DNA from: an uncultured Rhodobacterales bacterium
GTDB lineage: Bacteria > Pseudomonadota > Alphaproteobacteria > Rhodobacterales > Rhodobacteraceae
NCBI GenBank assembly: GCA_903845215.1
Contig: CAIMWI010000074.1
Span: 1 to 32,485, forward strand
DNA length: 32,485 bases
Direction of reading: 5' to 3'
Shown: positions 7,506 to 16,788 of the stretch, in pieces
How the letters are laid out: each line of letters opens with the position of its first letter
Numbering within the stretch: the first letter of the stretch is position 1
Translations under genes and position numbers: made by a program
Notes under the pieces: generated by a model
The model's input: the letters and a program-made list of their open reading frames with translations, nothing else
What the model was told of the DNA's origin: nothing
The model's database searches: none

Positions 7506-8537
7506 ATGAGCAAGAACAAAACCTTTCTGGTGCTGATCGGCCTTGTGACTTTGGCCTTCGGTTGGGTGCTGTGGCCGCTTTTTGGCGCGGTGTTCTGGGC
7601 GCTGACCTTGGCGATCGTCTTTGCACCCTTGCATGACATCGTGCTGGCGCGGTTGGGCGGGCGGCGCAATCTGGCGGCGGCGGCGATGATTGTGGGGCTG
7701 TTGGTCTTGGTCATCTTGCCGATGCTGTTGATCATTGCGGCGATGGTGCAAGAGGCTTACGCCCTTGTCGCGGCCATTTCCTCGGGGGCGGTGGATGTGC
7801 AAGGCATGGCCCAACGCGCCTTGGACGGCCTGCCGCTTTGGGTGCAAGATCTGGTGCAGGGCTTGGGGCCAAAGGATCTGCCCGCTTTGCAAGACAGTCT
7901 GGCCAGCGCGATCAGCGGCTGGCTGGCGGCCAATGTGCCCTTGGTCTTTGCCATCGGTCAAAGCACGGCGGGTTTGGTCGCGGGGTTGGGGGTGACGCTG
8001 TATCTGGTCTTTTTCCTGTTTCGTGATGGCAAAGAGTTAACAGCCCATGTCACCCATGCCATCCCGATGCCGCCCCAGATGCGCGCCCATTTGCTGCAAA
8101 CCTTTACCACGGTGGTCCGTGCCACAGTGCAGGGTGATATTCTGGTCGCCTTGTTGCAGGGCGGTTTGGGCGGTTTGGGTTTTTGGGTGATGGGCATTCA
8201 TGCGGCGCTTTTGTGGACCGTGCTGATGTCGGTCTTATCGCTGCTGCCGGTGTTTGGCGCAGCCTTGGTTTGGGCGCCGGTGGCGGTTTACTTTATGGCC
8301 ACGGGGCAAGCGGTCGCGGGTCTGGGACTGCTGGCTTACGGCATTTTGGTGATCAGCCTTGTGGACAACCTTGTGCGGCCCTATCTGGTGGGCAAGGCGA
8401 CGCGGATACCGGATTTCATCGTGTTGCTATCCACCATCGGCGGCATTGCCAGTTTTGGCGTGCAGGGCTTTATCACCGGCCCCGTGGTGGCCGCGATGTT
8501 CATCGCCGTTTGGCGCAGCTTTCTGGCCCAGAAATAG
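7506..8537 (+). CDS. AI-2E family transporter (PerM-like)
   Basis: A 343-residue polytopic membrane protein. The N-terminal half begins with TLAFGWVLWPLFGAVFWALTLAIVFAPLHD; the C-terminal half has the family signatures LYLVFFLFRDG and then LVDNLVRPYLVGKATRIPDFIVLLSTIGGIASFG. Members include the proposed AI-2 exporter TqsA and various Na+/H+ antiporters, so the name does not prove quorum-signal export. GAGGG lies 8 nt before the ATG. It is 42 nt after the DMT exporter and 72 nt before a small ORF, all on the same strand. Confidence 0.9.
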   Translation: MSKNKTFLVLIGLVTLAFGWVLWPLFGAVFWALTLAIVFAPLHDIVLARLGGRRNLAAAAMIVGLLVLVILPMLLIIAAMVQEAYALVAAISSGAVDVQGMAQRALDGLPLWVQDLVQGLGPKDLPALQDSLASAISGWLAANVPLVFAIGQSTAGLVAGLGVTLYLVFFLFRDGKELTAHVTHAIPMPPQMRAHLLQTFTTVVRATVQGDILVALLQGGLGGLGFWVMGIHAALLWTVLMSVLSLLPVFGAALVWAPVAVYFMATGQAVAGLGLLAYGILVISLVDNLVRPYLVGKATRIPDFIVLLSTIGGIASFGVQGFITGPVVAAMFIAVWRSFLAQK

Positions 8538-8609
8538 GGGCAGGCCCTACCTACTTGGCTGATGATGGCGCACCGCCCCATACCCTTACCCCCTTGATTG
8601 GAGATTTTC

Positions 8610-8762
8610 ATGACCAAATCCACACCCCCCAAACCCGTTGCCCCAAAGCCTGTCGCCAAAACGGGCGGGGGATTTCACGCAGGTCTTACCAAACCCAGCG
8701 ATGCAGGGCGCAACTCTGCCGCCGTAGGTGGCAAGGGCGCCAGCAGCAAGAAGGGGCGCTAG
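8610..8762 (+). CDS. Small basic Pro/Lys/Gly-rich protein (50 aa), unknown
   Basis: ATG to TAG encodes 50 residues: an N-terminal Pro-Lys repeat (KPVAPKPVAK), then TGGGFHAGLTKPSDAGRN and a Gly/Ser/Lys tail ending KKGR. There is no membrane helix; the protein is strongly basic and probably disordered. TTGGAG sits 6 nt before the start, a good ribosome-binding site. I recall similar short basic proteins with an N/G-rich centre in alphaproteobacteria but no known function; a nucleic-acid or ribosome association is only a guess. It is flanked by the AI-2E transporter and the export operon. Confidence 0.65.
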   Translation: MTKSTPPKPVAPKPVAKTGGGFHAGLTKPSDAGRNSAAVGGKGASSKKGR

Positions 8763-8841
8763 GCCAAAAGCTTGCGCTAGATCAGGGCGCGGGCGCGCAG
8801 CCCTGCTAAGATTAGGGTCCGTCATCAAGGACCACGGCCCC

Positions 8842-9927
8842 ATGCCCGACACTGCCCCTCAAGCGGCCCAAGACACCCGCCACCTTACGCCGCACAAAGC
8901 CACTTGGGCCTTTGGCGTTGCCCTGATTCTTGGGTTGGTCTGGGTGATTTGGGCCCAGCCCTTTACCGCCAAACCTGCCCAAGTGACGGTCGAGGTGGTC
9001 AAAGCCGCCCCCGCCCAGCGCGTACTGGCGGTGAACGGGCAGGTGGCGGCTGTCAGCTCTGTCTTGGTGCGCGCGTCCGTCTCGGGCAGTTTGGCGGGGC
9101 AGATGGCTGAGGAGGGGCAAAAGGTGTCGGTCGGCGATATCCTTGCCCAGCTTGACGCCACCCAGCAACAAGCCGTGGTGCGCCAAGCGCAATCGGCCTT
9201 GGCGCAGGGAATTTTGGTGCAAGCACAGGCCGCATCTGATTACGCCCGCCTGCGCGATCTTGGCTCCACCACCGCGCGTGTGAAGATAGAAGACGCCGCG
9301 CGCGCCTTGGCCCGCGCGGCGCAAAGCGTGGAATCGCTGCGCGCTGTGCTAGAGCAGGCGCAAATCCAGCTGGCGCGCTACACGGTCCGTGCGCCGATTG
9401 CGGGCGTGATTATGCAGCGAAATGCTGATCCGGGCCAGTTCATCGAACCGGCCTTGTCAATCTTTACCCTGTCAGACCTCTCCTCGCTGCGCATCGAAAC
9501 CAATCTGGACGAGGCCTATGCCACCCAGATCGCCACCGGACAGACGGCGGTCTTGCAACTGGTTGGCACCACGGGCACCGAAGACGGCACCGTCAGCTTT
9601 GTATCCCCCCGCGTTGATCCGGCGACGGGCGGCTTGCAGATCAAGATCACCCCCGATGCGCCTTTGCAGGCCCCGGTTGGCCTGACCGTCACCGCCAATA
9701 TCATCGTCGAGGATTCTCCCCTTGCCCTGACCATCCCCCGCACGGCGATGGTGGCGGGGCCTGCTGTCTTTCTTTTGGCCGCAGGCCATGCCGTCAAAAC
9801 CCCTGTCGCGGTGATCGACTGGCCCGCCGCGCGCCTGATCGTGACCAAGGGCCTGTCCGAGGGCGACAGCCTGATTGCCAATGCCGCCAATCTGCAAGAC
9901 GGCCAAGCTGTCACGGTTGGCCCCTGA
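8842..9927 (+). CDS. Periplasmic adaptor (HlyD / DevB-like) of an ABC export system
   Basis: A 361-residue membrane-fusion protein. One N-terminal helix (residues about 19-37, WAFGVALILGLVWVIWAQPF) anchors it in the inner membrane. A lipoyl-like half follows (VNGQVAAVSSVLVRASVSGS ... GDILAQLD), then an alpha-helical hairpin rich in Ala/Gln, a second lipoyl half (YTVRAPIAGVIMQRNADPGQFI) and beta-barrel and membrane-proximal domains. The start MPDTAPQ at 8842 has AAGGA 9 nt upstream; an earlier frame start at 8728 crosses the small ORF. The stop overlaps the permease start (TGATG). No outer-membrane TolC-type partner is present in the window. Confidence 0.88.
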   Translation: MPDTAPQAAQDTRHLTPHKATWAFGVALILGLVWVIWAQPFTAKPAQVTVEVVKAAPAQRVLAVNGQVAAVSSVLVRASVSGSLAGQMAEEGQKVSVGDILAQLDATQQQAVVRQAQSALAQGILVQAQAASDYARLRDLGSTTARVKIEDAARALARAAQSVESLRAVLEQAQIQLARYTVRAPIAGVIMQRNADPGQFIEPALSIFTLSDLSSLRIETNLDEAYATQIATGQTAVLQLVGTTGTEDGTVSFVSPRVDPATGGLQIKITPDAPLQAPVGLTVTANIIVEDSPLALTIPRTAMVAGPAVFLLAAGHAVKTPVAVIDWPAARLIVTKGLSEGDSLIANAANLQDGQAVTVGP

Positions 9928-11126
9928 TGCTGTATGCGCTGAAAATCGCGGGGCGCTATCTGACAGCGTCCAAGGCGCAGACGGGGTTGCTGGTCATGGG
10001 CGTGGCGGTGGGGGTGTTTATCTTTATCTTCATGTCGGCCCTGATCGGCGGCTTGGCCGAGTTGATCTTATCGCGCACCGTGGGCGACATTGCCCATGTC
10101 TCGATCCAGGCAGAGCCTGAGGATCCCGCCCTGTTGCTGACAGGCACCCCCCTGCTGGTGCAGCAAAAATCAACCACGGCGGCGGCAAACCTGCCCACGG
10201 CGACCAATTTCGTGCCCTTGATCGAATCTCTGCCCGGTGTGCGCGCGGTGTCGCCACAAATCTCGGGGTCGGGCTTTATCACCCACGGCGCGCAGGTGGC
10301 GCAGGTCAGCATCAATGGCCTGATGCCCGGGCGCGAATCGGCCATCACCAATCTGGACAGCTATGTGGTGGATGGCACGGCACGGCTGGGCGCAGGGTCG
10401 ATCCTGATCGGCAAGCGGCTGGCCGAGGATTTGAACCTGCTTTTGGGCCAATCGGTCCGGCTGTCATCCACCAAAGGGATCGAAACTGCCCTAACGGTCA
10501 CGGGGATTTACCAGATCGGCGCGGGCGGGTTAGATCGGCGCACGGCCTATATCAGCCTTGGGACGGCGCGCACGCTTTTTGCCATGCCGCAGGGGCTGAC
10601 GCGGGTGGAAATCAAGCTGAACGACTTATACGCCGCCGATGCCATAGCCCCCCAGATCACCGACCTGACGGGGCTGACCGCCAAATCTTGGACAGTCGAC
10701 GGCGCTCAGTTTCTTGAGGCTTTGTCAGCCCAAGCCAAGACGGGCGTGTTGCTGAAAAGCTTTGCGCTGATCACCATTGTCATCGGCGTGGCCTCGGCAC
10801 TGCTGCTGTCTACCTATCGGCGCAGGCCCGAGATCGGGATCATGCGCGCCATGGGGGCCTCGCAGCGATTTGTGGTGCTGGTCTTTGTGCTGCAAGGCGC
10901 GTTGATCGGGCTGATGGGGGGGCTTTTGGGCGCAGCAATGGGATATGCAGCGCTTTTGCCCTTTCCGGCGGGTGGGCAGTTTCGCACGGGGTCTTTGCCC
11001 ATCGACATTCGCCAAGGCTCTTACGGGCTGGCGATTGCGCTGACGCTGTTGGGGGCCATTCTCGCCTCGATCTGGCCAGCGCGGGCGGCGGCCAAGGTCG
11101 ATCCGGTCGAGGCGATTGGCCAATGA
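9927..11126 (+). CDS. ABC transporter permease, MacB/FtsX (DevC) type
   Basis: A 399-residue protein with an N-terminal helix (residues about 18-38, GLLVMGVAVGVFIFIFMSAL), a large extracytoplasmic MacB-type domain and three C-terminal helices (SFALITIVIGVASALLLSTY, VLVFVLQGALIGLMGGLLGA, LAIALTLLGAILASIWPARAA). It ends with the FtsX-type AAKVDPVEAIGQ. It overlaps the adaptor gene by one base and the ATPase gene by four, so the three are surely one operon. Such permeases move lipoproteins, peptides, macrolides or glycolipids across the envelope; the cargo here is unknown. Confidence 0.88.
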   Translation: MLYALKIAGRYLTASKAQTGLLVMGVAVGVFIFIFMSALIGGLAELILSRTVGDIAHVSIQAEPEDPALLLTGTPLLVQQKSTTAAANLPTATNFVPLIESLPGVRAVSPQISGSGFITHGAQVAQVSINGLMPGRESAITNLDSYVVDGTARLGAGSILIGKRLAEDLNLLLGQSVRLSSTKGIETALTVTGIYQIGAGGLDRRTAYISLGTARTLFAMPQGLTRVEIKLNDLYAADAIAPQITDLTGLTAKSWTVDGAQFLEALSAQAKTGVLLKSFALITIVIGVASALLLSTYRRRPEIGIMRAMGASQRFVVLVFVLQGALIGLMGGLLGAAMGYAALLPFPAGGQFRTGSLPIDIRQGSYGLAIALTLLGAILASIWPARAAAKVDPVEAIGQ

Positions 11127-11800
11127 GTGCCTTGGTGGTGGTGCAAGATCTGGTCAAAACCTTTGGCGCGGGGCTGACGGAAACGCCGGTGCTGCGCGGC
11201 TTGAACCTGACATTGCAGGCGGGCGAACTTTCGGCGCTGCTGGGTCCGTCTGGGTCGGGCAAAAGCACTTTGTTGACCATTCTGGGCACCTTGATGCAGC
11301 CCACATCTGGCGCACATCAGATGCTGGGGCAGGATCTGGTGCGCGCCACGGACAGCGCACGCACAGCCTTTCGCAACCAGCACATCGGCTTTGTCTTTCA
11401 GTTTCATAACCTCTTGCCCGACTTTACCGCGCTGGAAAATGTGATCTTCCCTGCGGCCGTAAGGGCTGGGCGCGAAACGGGCGTGGCACGGGCGCGGGGG
11501 ATGGATTTGCTAACCCGCATGGGGCTGCAAGACCGCATCCACTTTCCCACGGCCCATCTGTCGGGCGGGCAAAAGCAGCGCGTGGCCGTGGCGCGGGCGC
11601 TGATGAACCGCCCCGAACTGGTGCTGGCCGATGAGCCCACAGGCAACCTTGACCGCGCCTCGGCCAGCCAAGTCATGCAATTGATTGCCCAGATCAACAA
11701 GGATGAGGGGACAACATTTCTGATCTCGACCCATGATGAAAAGATAGCGGCCCTGTGTGCGCGCCAACTGGTCGTCGTCGATGGGCAGGTGGAAGGGTAG
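11123..11800 (+). CDS. ABC transporter ATP-binding protein, LolD/MacB (DevA) type
   Basis: A 225-residue ATPase: Walker A GPSGSGKST near residue 42, Q-loop FQFHNLLPDFTALENV, ABC signature LSGGQKQR, Walker B LVLADEPTGNLD and the switch His in STHDEK. It energises the permease encoded just upstream (ATGA overlap). The gene order adaptor-permease-ATPase is that of cyanobacterial devBCA rather than the fused MacB. Its stop lies 3 nt from the dnaE2 stop on the other strand. Confidence 0.9.
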   Translation: MSALVVVQDLVKTFGAGLTETPVLRGLNLTLQAGELSALLGPSGSGKSTLLTILGTLMQPTSGAHQMLGQDLVRATDSARTAFRNQHIGFVFQFHNLLPDFTALENVIFPAAVRAGRETGVARARGMDLLTRMGLQDRIHFPTAHLSGGQKQRVAVARALMNRPELVLADEPTGNLDRASASQVMQLIAQINKDEGTTFLISTHDEKIAALCARQLVVVDGQVEG

Positions 11801-11803
11801 GCC

Positions 11804-14638
<2,835 letters not shown>

Positions 14639-14644
<6 letters not shown>

Positions 14645-14653
14645 TTAAAGAAC
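14639..14653 (-). promoter_or_regulatory. LexA (SOS) box of dnaE2
   Basis: On the minus strand GTTC-TTTAAAT-GTTC is an exact match to the alphaproteobacterial LexA box GTTC-N7-GTTC. It overlaps the first dnaE2 start codon. The TAGGAT just upstream (14653-14658) could be the -10, so LexA would cover the transcription start. Confidence 0.85.
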
Positions 14654-14717
14654 ATCCTATCCCACCCCGCCCTGCCCCGCCAGTGAGTCGTTCACCACCC
14701 CCGCGCCCTTTGCCTTT

Positions 14718-14771
14718 GGATATTTGCGCAAGTATGAAAGACACCCCCCTTTCATAGGTGCCCAAATATCC
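14718..14771. repeat. Dispersed intergenic repeat, inverted pair (copies 2 and 3)
   Basis: Left arm 14718-14740 (+) and right arm 14749-14771 (minus) agree at 20 of 23 positions with an 8-nt spacer. Together they form a long hairpin between dnaE2 and rsgA. Both arms carry the GGATATTTG core and the TATGAAAG end; the right arm continues into the GGCGGGG flank also seen at copy 4. Confidence 0.7.
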
Positions 14772-14816
14772 CCGCCAGAGGCCGGCCGAGCCGGTTGGCG
14801 GCACGCCAGAGGCGAG

Positions 14817-14843
14817 ATAAAAACAAACGCGCGGAACGCGCTC
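14817..14843 (-). terminator. rsgA terminator
   Basis: On the minus strand GCGCG, loop TTC, CGCGC, then TTTGTTTTT. It begins 9 nt after the rsgA stop and fits an intrinsic terminator with a short but GC-only stem. Confidence 0.65.
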
Positions 14844-14849
14844 TATTTT

Positions 14850-15836
14850 TTATTTCTTCTTGGGATAAAGGCGCCGCCCCGCAGCGCGAATGGCCGAGGT
14901 TTCCATCGTGGCGGTGTTGGTGCCGTCTTCGGCCAACAGCTTTTGCCAGCGCACAAGGCGCGCGGGGTCCAGATCGCCTGCGGCAATGGCGCCTTGCACA
15001 GCACAGCCGGGCTCGCCCGCGTGGCGGCAGTTGCGAAACTTGCAGGTCAGCGACAGAGCCGTCAAATCGTCAAAGAACAGGCCGATCCCGTCATAGGCAT
15101 CGCTAAGCTGCACTTCGCGCATGCCGGGGGTGTCGATCAGCCAGCCCCCGCCCGTCATGGCCACCAGATAGCGCCCCGTGGTGGTGTGACGCCCCTTGGC
15201 GTCATCGTCGCGCACCTCTTGCACGGCGGCGGCCCCGCCGGTCAGGGCATTGGCGATCGTGGTTTTGCCCACGCCCGACGACCCTAACAGCGCCACGGTT
15301 TGGCCCGGGCCGCACCACGGGGCCAATAGGGCACGCACATCGCCGCGTTTGGCATCCATCAGCACCACCGCAAGCCCAGATTTAAGCGCGCGCGCCTGTG
15401 TCACGAAAGCCTGCGGGTCTACGGCGGTATCAGCCTTGGTCAGCACCACCACAGGCTCAACCCCCGCGCTGGCGGCCAGCACCAAGAACCGCTCCATCCG
15501 GCCTGCGTTGAAATCGGCATTGCACGACGAGACGATGAACAGCGCATCCAGATTGGCGGCAATCACCTGTCGCGCAACCCCACTGCCTGCGGCCTTGCGC
15601 GCCACAAGGCTGCGCCGATCCAGAACACGCAGCGCCACGCCATTGCGCGCCTCGACCCAATCCCCCACCGCCACCGTTGCCGTGGAGAGGGTCGAAGATG
15701 GGATCAAATCCACAGCCCCCCCTTCGCCCAAAGCTTCGATTCGCGCACGGTGCACTGCGGTGACACGCTGGGGTGTGGTGTCAGGCTCTGTCACTTGGGC
15801 GCTGAAATGCGGCCCCCAGCCCAAAGCGGCCAACAC
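14850..15836 (-). CDS. rsgA: Small ribosomal subunit biogenesis GTPase RsgA
   Basis: A 328-residue circularly permuted GTPase that checks and releases 30S late-assembly factors. The N-terminal OB-fold (VAVGDWVEA near residue 57) precedes the permuted G motifs: TKAD (133-136, G4), GSSGVGKT (185-192, G1) and DTPG (235-238, G3). The C-terminal zinc site is Cys265, Cys270, His272 and Cys278. The longest frame begins with GTG at 15836 (TAA lies eight codons upstream), and the site before it is poor. A 12-codon ORF with a far better ribosome-binding site ends 5 nt upstream. It lies directly downstream of ffs with no visible terminator between, so both may share one transcript. Confidence 0.93.
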   Translation of the reverse strand: MLAALGWGPHFSAQVTEPDTTPQRVTAVHRARIEALGEGGAVDLIPSSTLSTATVAVGDWVEARNGVALRVLDRRSLVARKAAGSGVARQVIAANLDALFIVSSCNADFNAGRMERFLVLAASAGVEPVVVLTKADTAVDPQAFVTQARALKSGLAVVLMDAKRGDVRALLAPWCGPGQTVALLGSSGVGKTTIANALTGGAAAVQEVRDDDAKGRHTTTGRYLVAMTGGGWLIDTPGMREVQLSDAYDGIGLFFDDLTALSLTCKFRNCRHAGEPGCAVQGAIAAGDLDPARLVRWQKLLAEDGTNTATMETSAIRAAGRRLYPKKK

Positions 15837-15841
15837 CCCTG

Positions 15842-15880
15842 TCAGAGGCTTGCCTTACGGTCAGACAATTCAACGCACAT
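15842..15880 (-). other. Possible 12-residue leader ORF of rsgA
   Basis: GGAGG, 7 nt, then ATG opens a 12-codon frame (MCVELSDRKASL) that stops 5 nt before the rsgA GTG. It could be a coupling leader peptide. It could also be the real RsgA N-terminus separated by a one-base frameshift, since RsgA proteins often have such residues before the conserved LAALGW. Confidence 0.35.
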
Positions 15881-15906
15881 GAACCATCCTCCGCCAATTG
15901 AGGGAT

Positions 15907-16010
15907 AAGGTGAGAGGTCGACCACGACCCAAGTGGGGCTCGTTACGGCTGCTTCCTTCCGGACCTGACCGGGTTGGCGAGGCACCTGCCCGCGCCAACC
16001 TCTCACCCTT
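15907..16010 (-). ncRNA. ffs: 4.5S / SRP RNA
   Basis: On the minus strand the invariant apical segment GGTCAGGTCCGGAAGGAAGC lies near 15951-15970, the Ffh M-domain binding loop. The ends pair: GGTGAGAGGTT at the 5' end with ACCTCTCACC at the 3' end (15907-15918 with 15997-16010). Length is about 104 nt, normal for a short bacterial SRP RNA. A good promoter precedes it. No T-run follows; the rsgA leader starts within about 20 nt. Ends are set to the pairing limits and may be off by a few bases. Confidence 0.93.
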
Positions 16011-16011
16011 G

Positions 16012-16040
16012 CATATAGGGCAGAAGTTGGCGGGGTGCAA
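16012..16040 (-). promoter_or_regulatory. ffs promoter
   Basis: On the minus strand TTGCAC (16035-16040), a 17-nt spacer, and TATATG (16012-16017). Predicted transcription start is at the 5' end of the SRP RNA helix near 16005-16010. Confidence 0.75.
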
Positions 16041-16084
16041 GAATGGGGATGCAGGAATTGGGGCAGCGGCGCAGCCTCCGGCGG

Positions 16085-16107
16085 GGATATTTGGGCACAT
16101 ATGAAAG
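16085..16107 (+). repeat. Dispersed intergenic repeat, copy 4
   Basis: The GGATATTTG core with the TATGAAAG end, preceded by GCAGCCTCCGGCGGG. It agrees with the right arm at 14749-14771 at 22 of 23 positions. It sits between the HAD gene stop and the ffs promoter. Confidence 0.65.
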
Positions 16108-16118
16108 CGGGGGAAAGA

Positions 16119-16751
16119 TTACAGCAGGCCGGCGCTGCGCGCGCCTGACATCAGGTCAGGGGCCACATGATGCGCCCAGCGCCCGCTGGCAGGAACCATG
16201 TCGGGCACCTGCACCACCACGCAGCCCGCACGATGGGCGGCTTCGGCCCCCACCTCGCTATCTTCAAACACAACACAGCGCGCGGCGGCCACGCCCAAAA
16301 GACGGGCGGCAAGCAGGTAGGGTTCTGGATCGGGTTTGGCGCGGGCGACATCATCCACCGTGACCACCGTTGGGAAAGCCTGCCGCAGGCCTGCCACGCC
16401 GATCTTGTGATGCGCATCTTCGCGACCCGAAGAGGTGACGACAGCCCGGTGGATATGACTGGGCACCGCGGCCAAAAGCTTATGCACACCCGCCTTAAGG
16501 TTTAGGCCGCGGTCAACACCGGCGCGAAAGCCTTGGTTCCAGCGGGTATTCAGCGCCGCAAGATCAATGTCTGGCAGATGGGCGCGGATGATCCCCGCCG
16601 AAGTTGCCTGATCTATGCCAATCAGCCGGTGCAAAAAGGCCGTCTCAACCGCAAAACCCAAACTTGCAAAAGCCTGCGATCCCGCCGCCATTGACAAGCT
16701 TTCCGTGTCAATCAGCGTGCCATCTAGGTCGAACAACACGGCATCGTACAT
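16119..16751 (-). CDS. HAD-family phosphatase (beta-phosphoglucomutase / Gph-like)
   Basis: A 210-residue HAD subfamily IA hydrolase. Motif I is DLDGTLIDTE (residues about 8-17) with the two catalytic Asp residues. A helical cap follows, then motif II VTSSGRE, motif III Lys in AKPDPEPYLLAA and motif IV FEDSEVGAEAA. Phosphoglycolate, sugar phosphates or other small phosphoesters are likely substrates, but the exact one cannot be told. AAGGAA lies before the ATG. It follows cpdB on the same strand after 37 nt and is probably cotranscribed, placing two phosphate-releasing enzymes together. Confidence 0.85.
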   Translation of the reverse strand: MYDAVLFDLDGTLIDTESLSMAAGSQAFASLGFAVETAFLHRLIGIDQATSAGIIRAHLPDIDLAALNTRWNQGFRAGVDRGLNLKAGVHKLLAAVPSHIHRAVVTSSGREDAHHKIGVAGLRQAFPTVVTVDDVARAKPDPEPYLLAARLLGVAAARCVVFEDSEVGAEAAHRAGCVVVQVPDMVPASGRWAHHVAPDLMSGARSAGLL

Positions 16752-16788
16752 GGCAGGTTCCTTTTTGTTTGACCCAAGGCTTAGCCGA

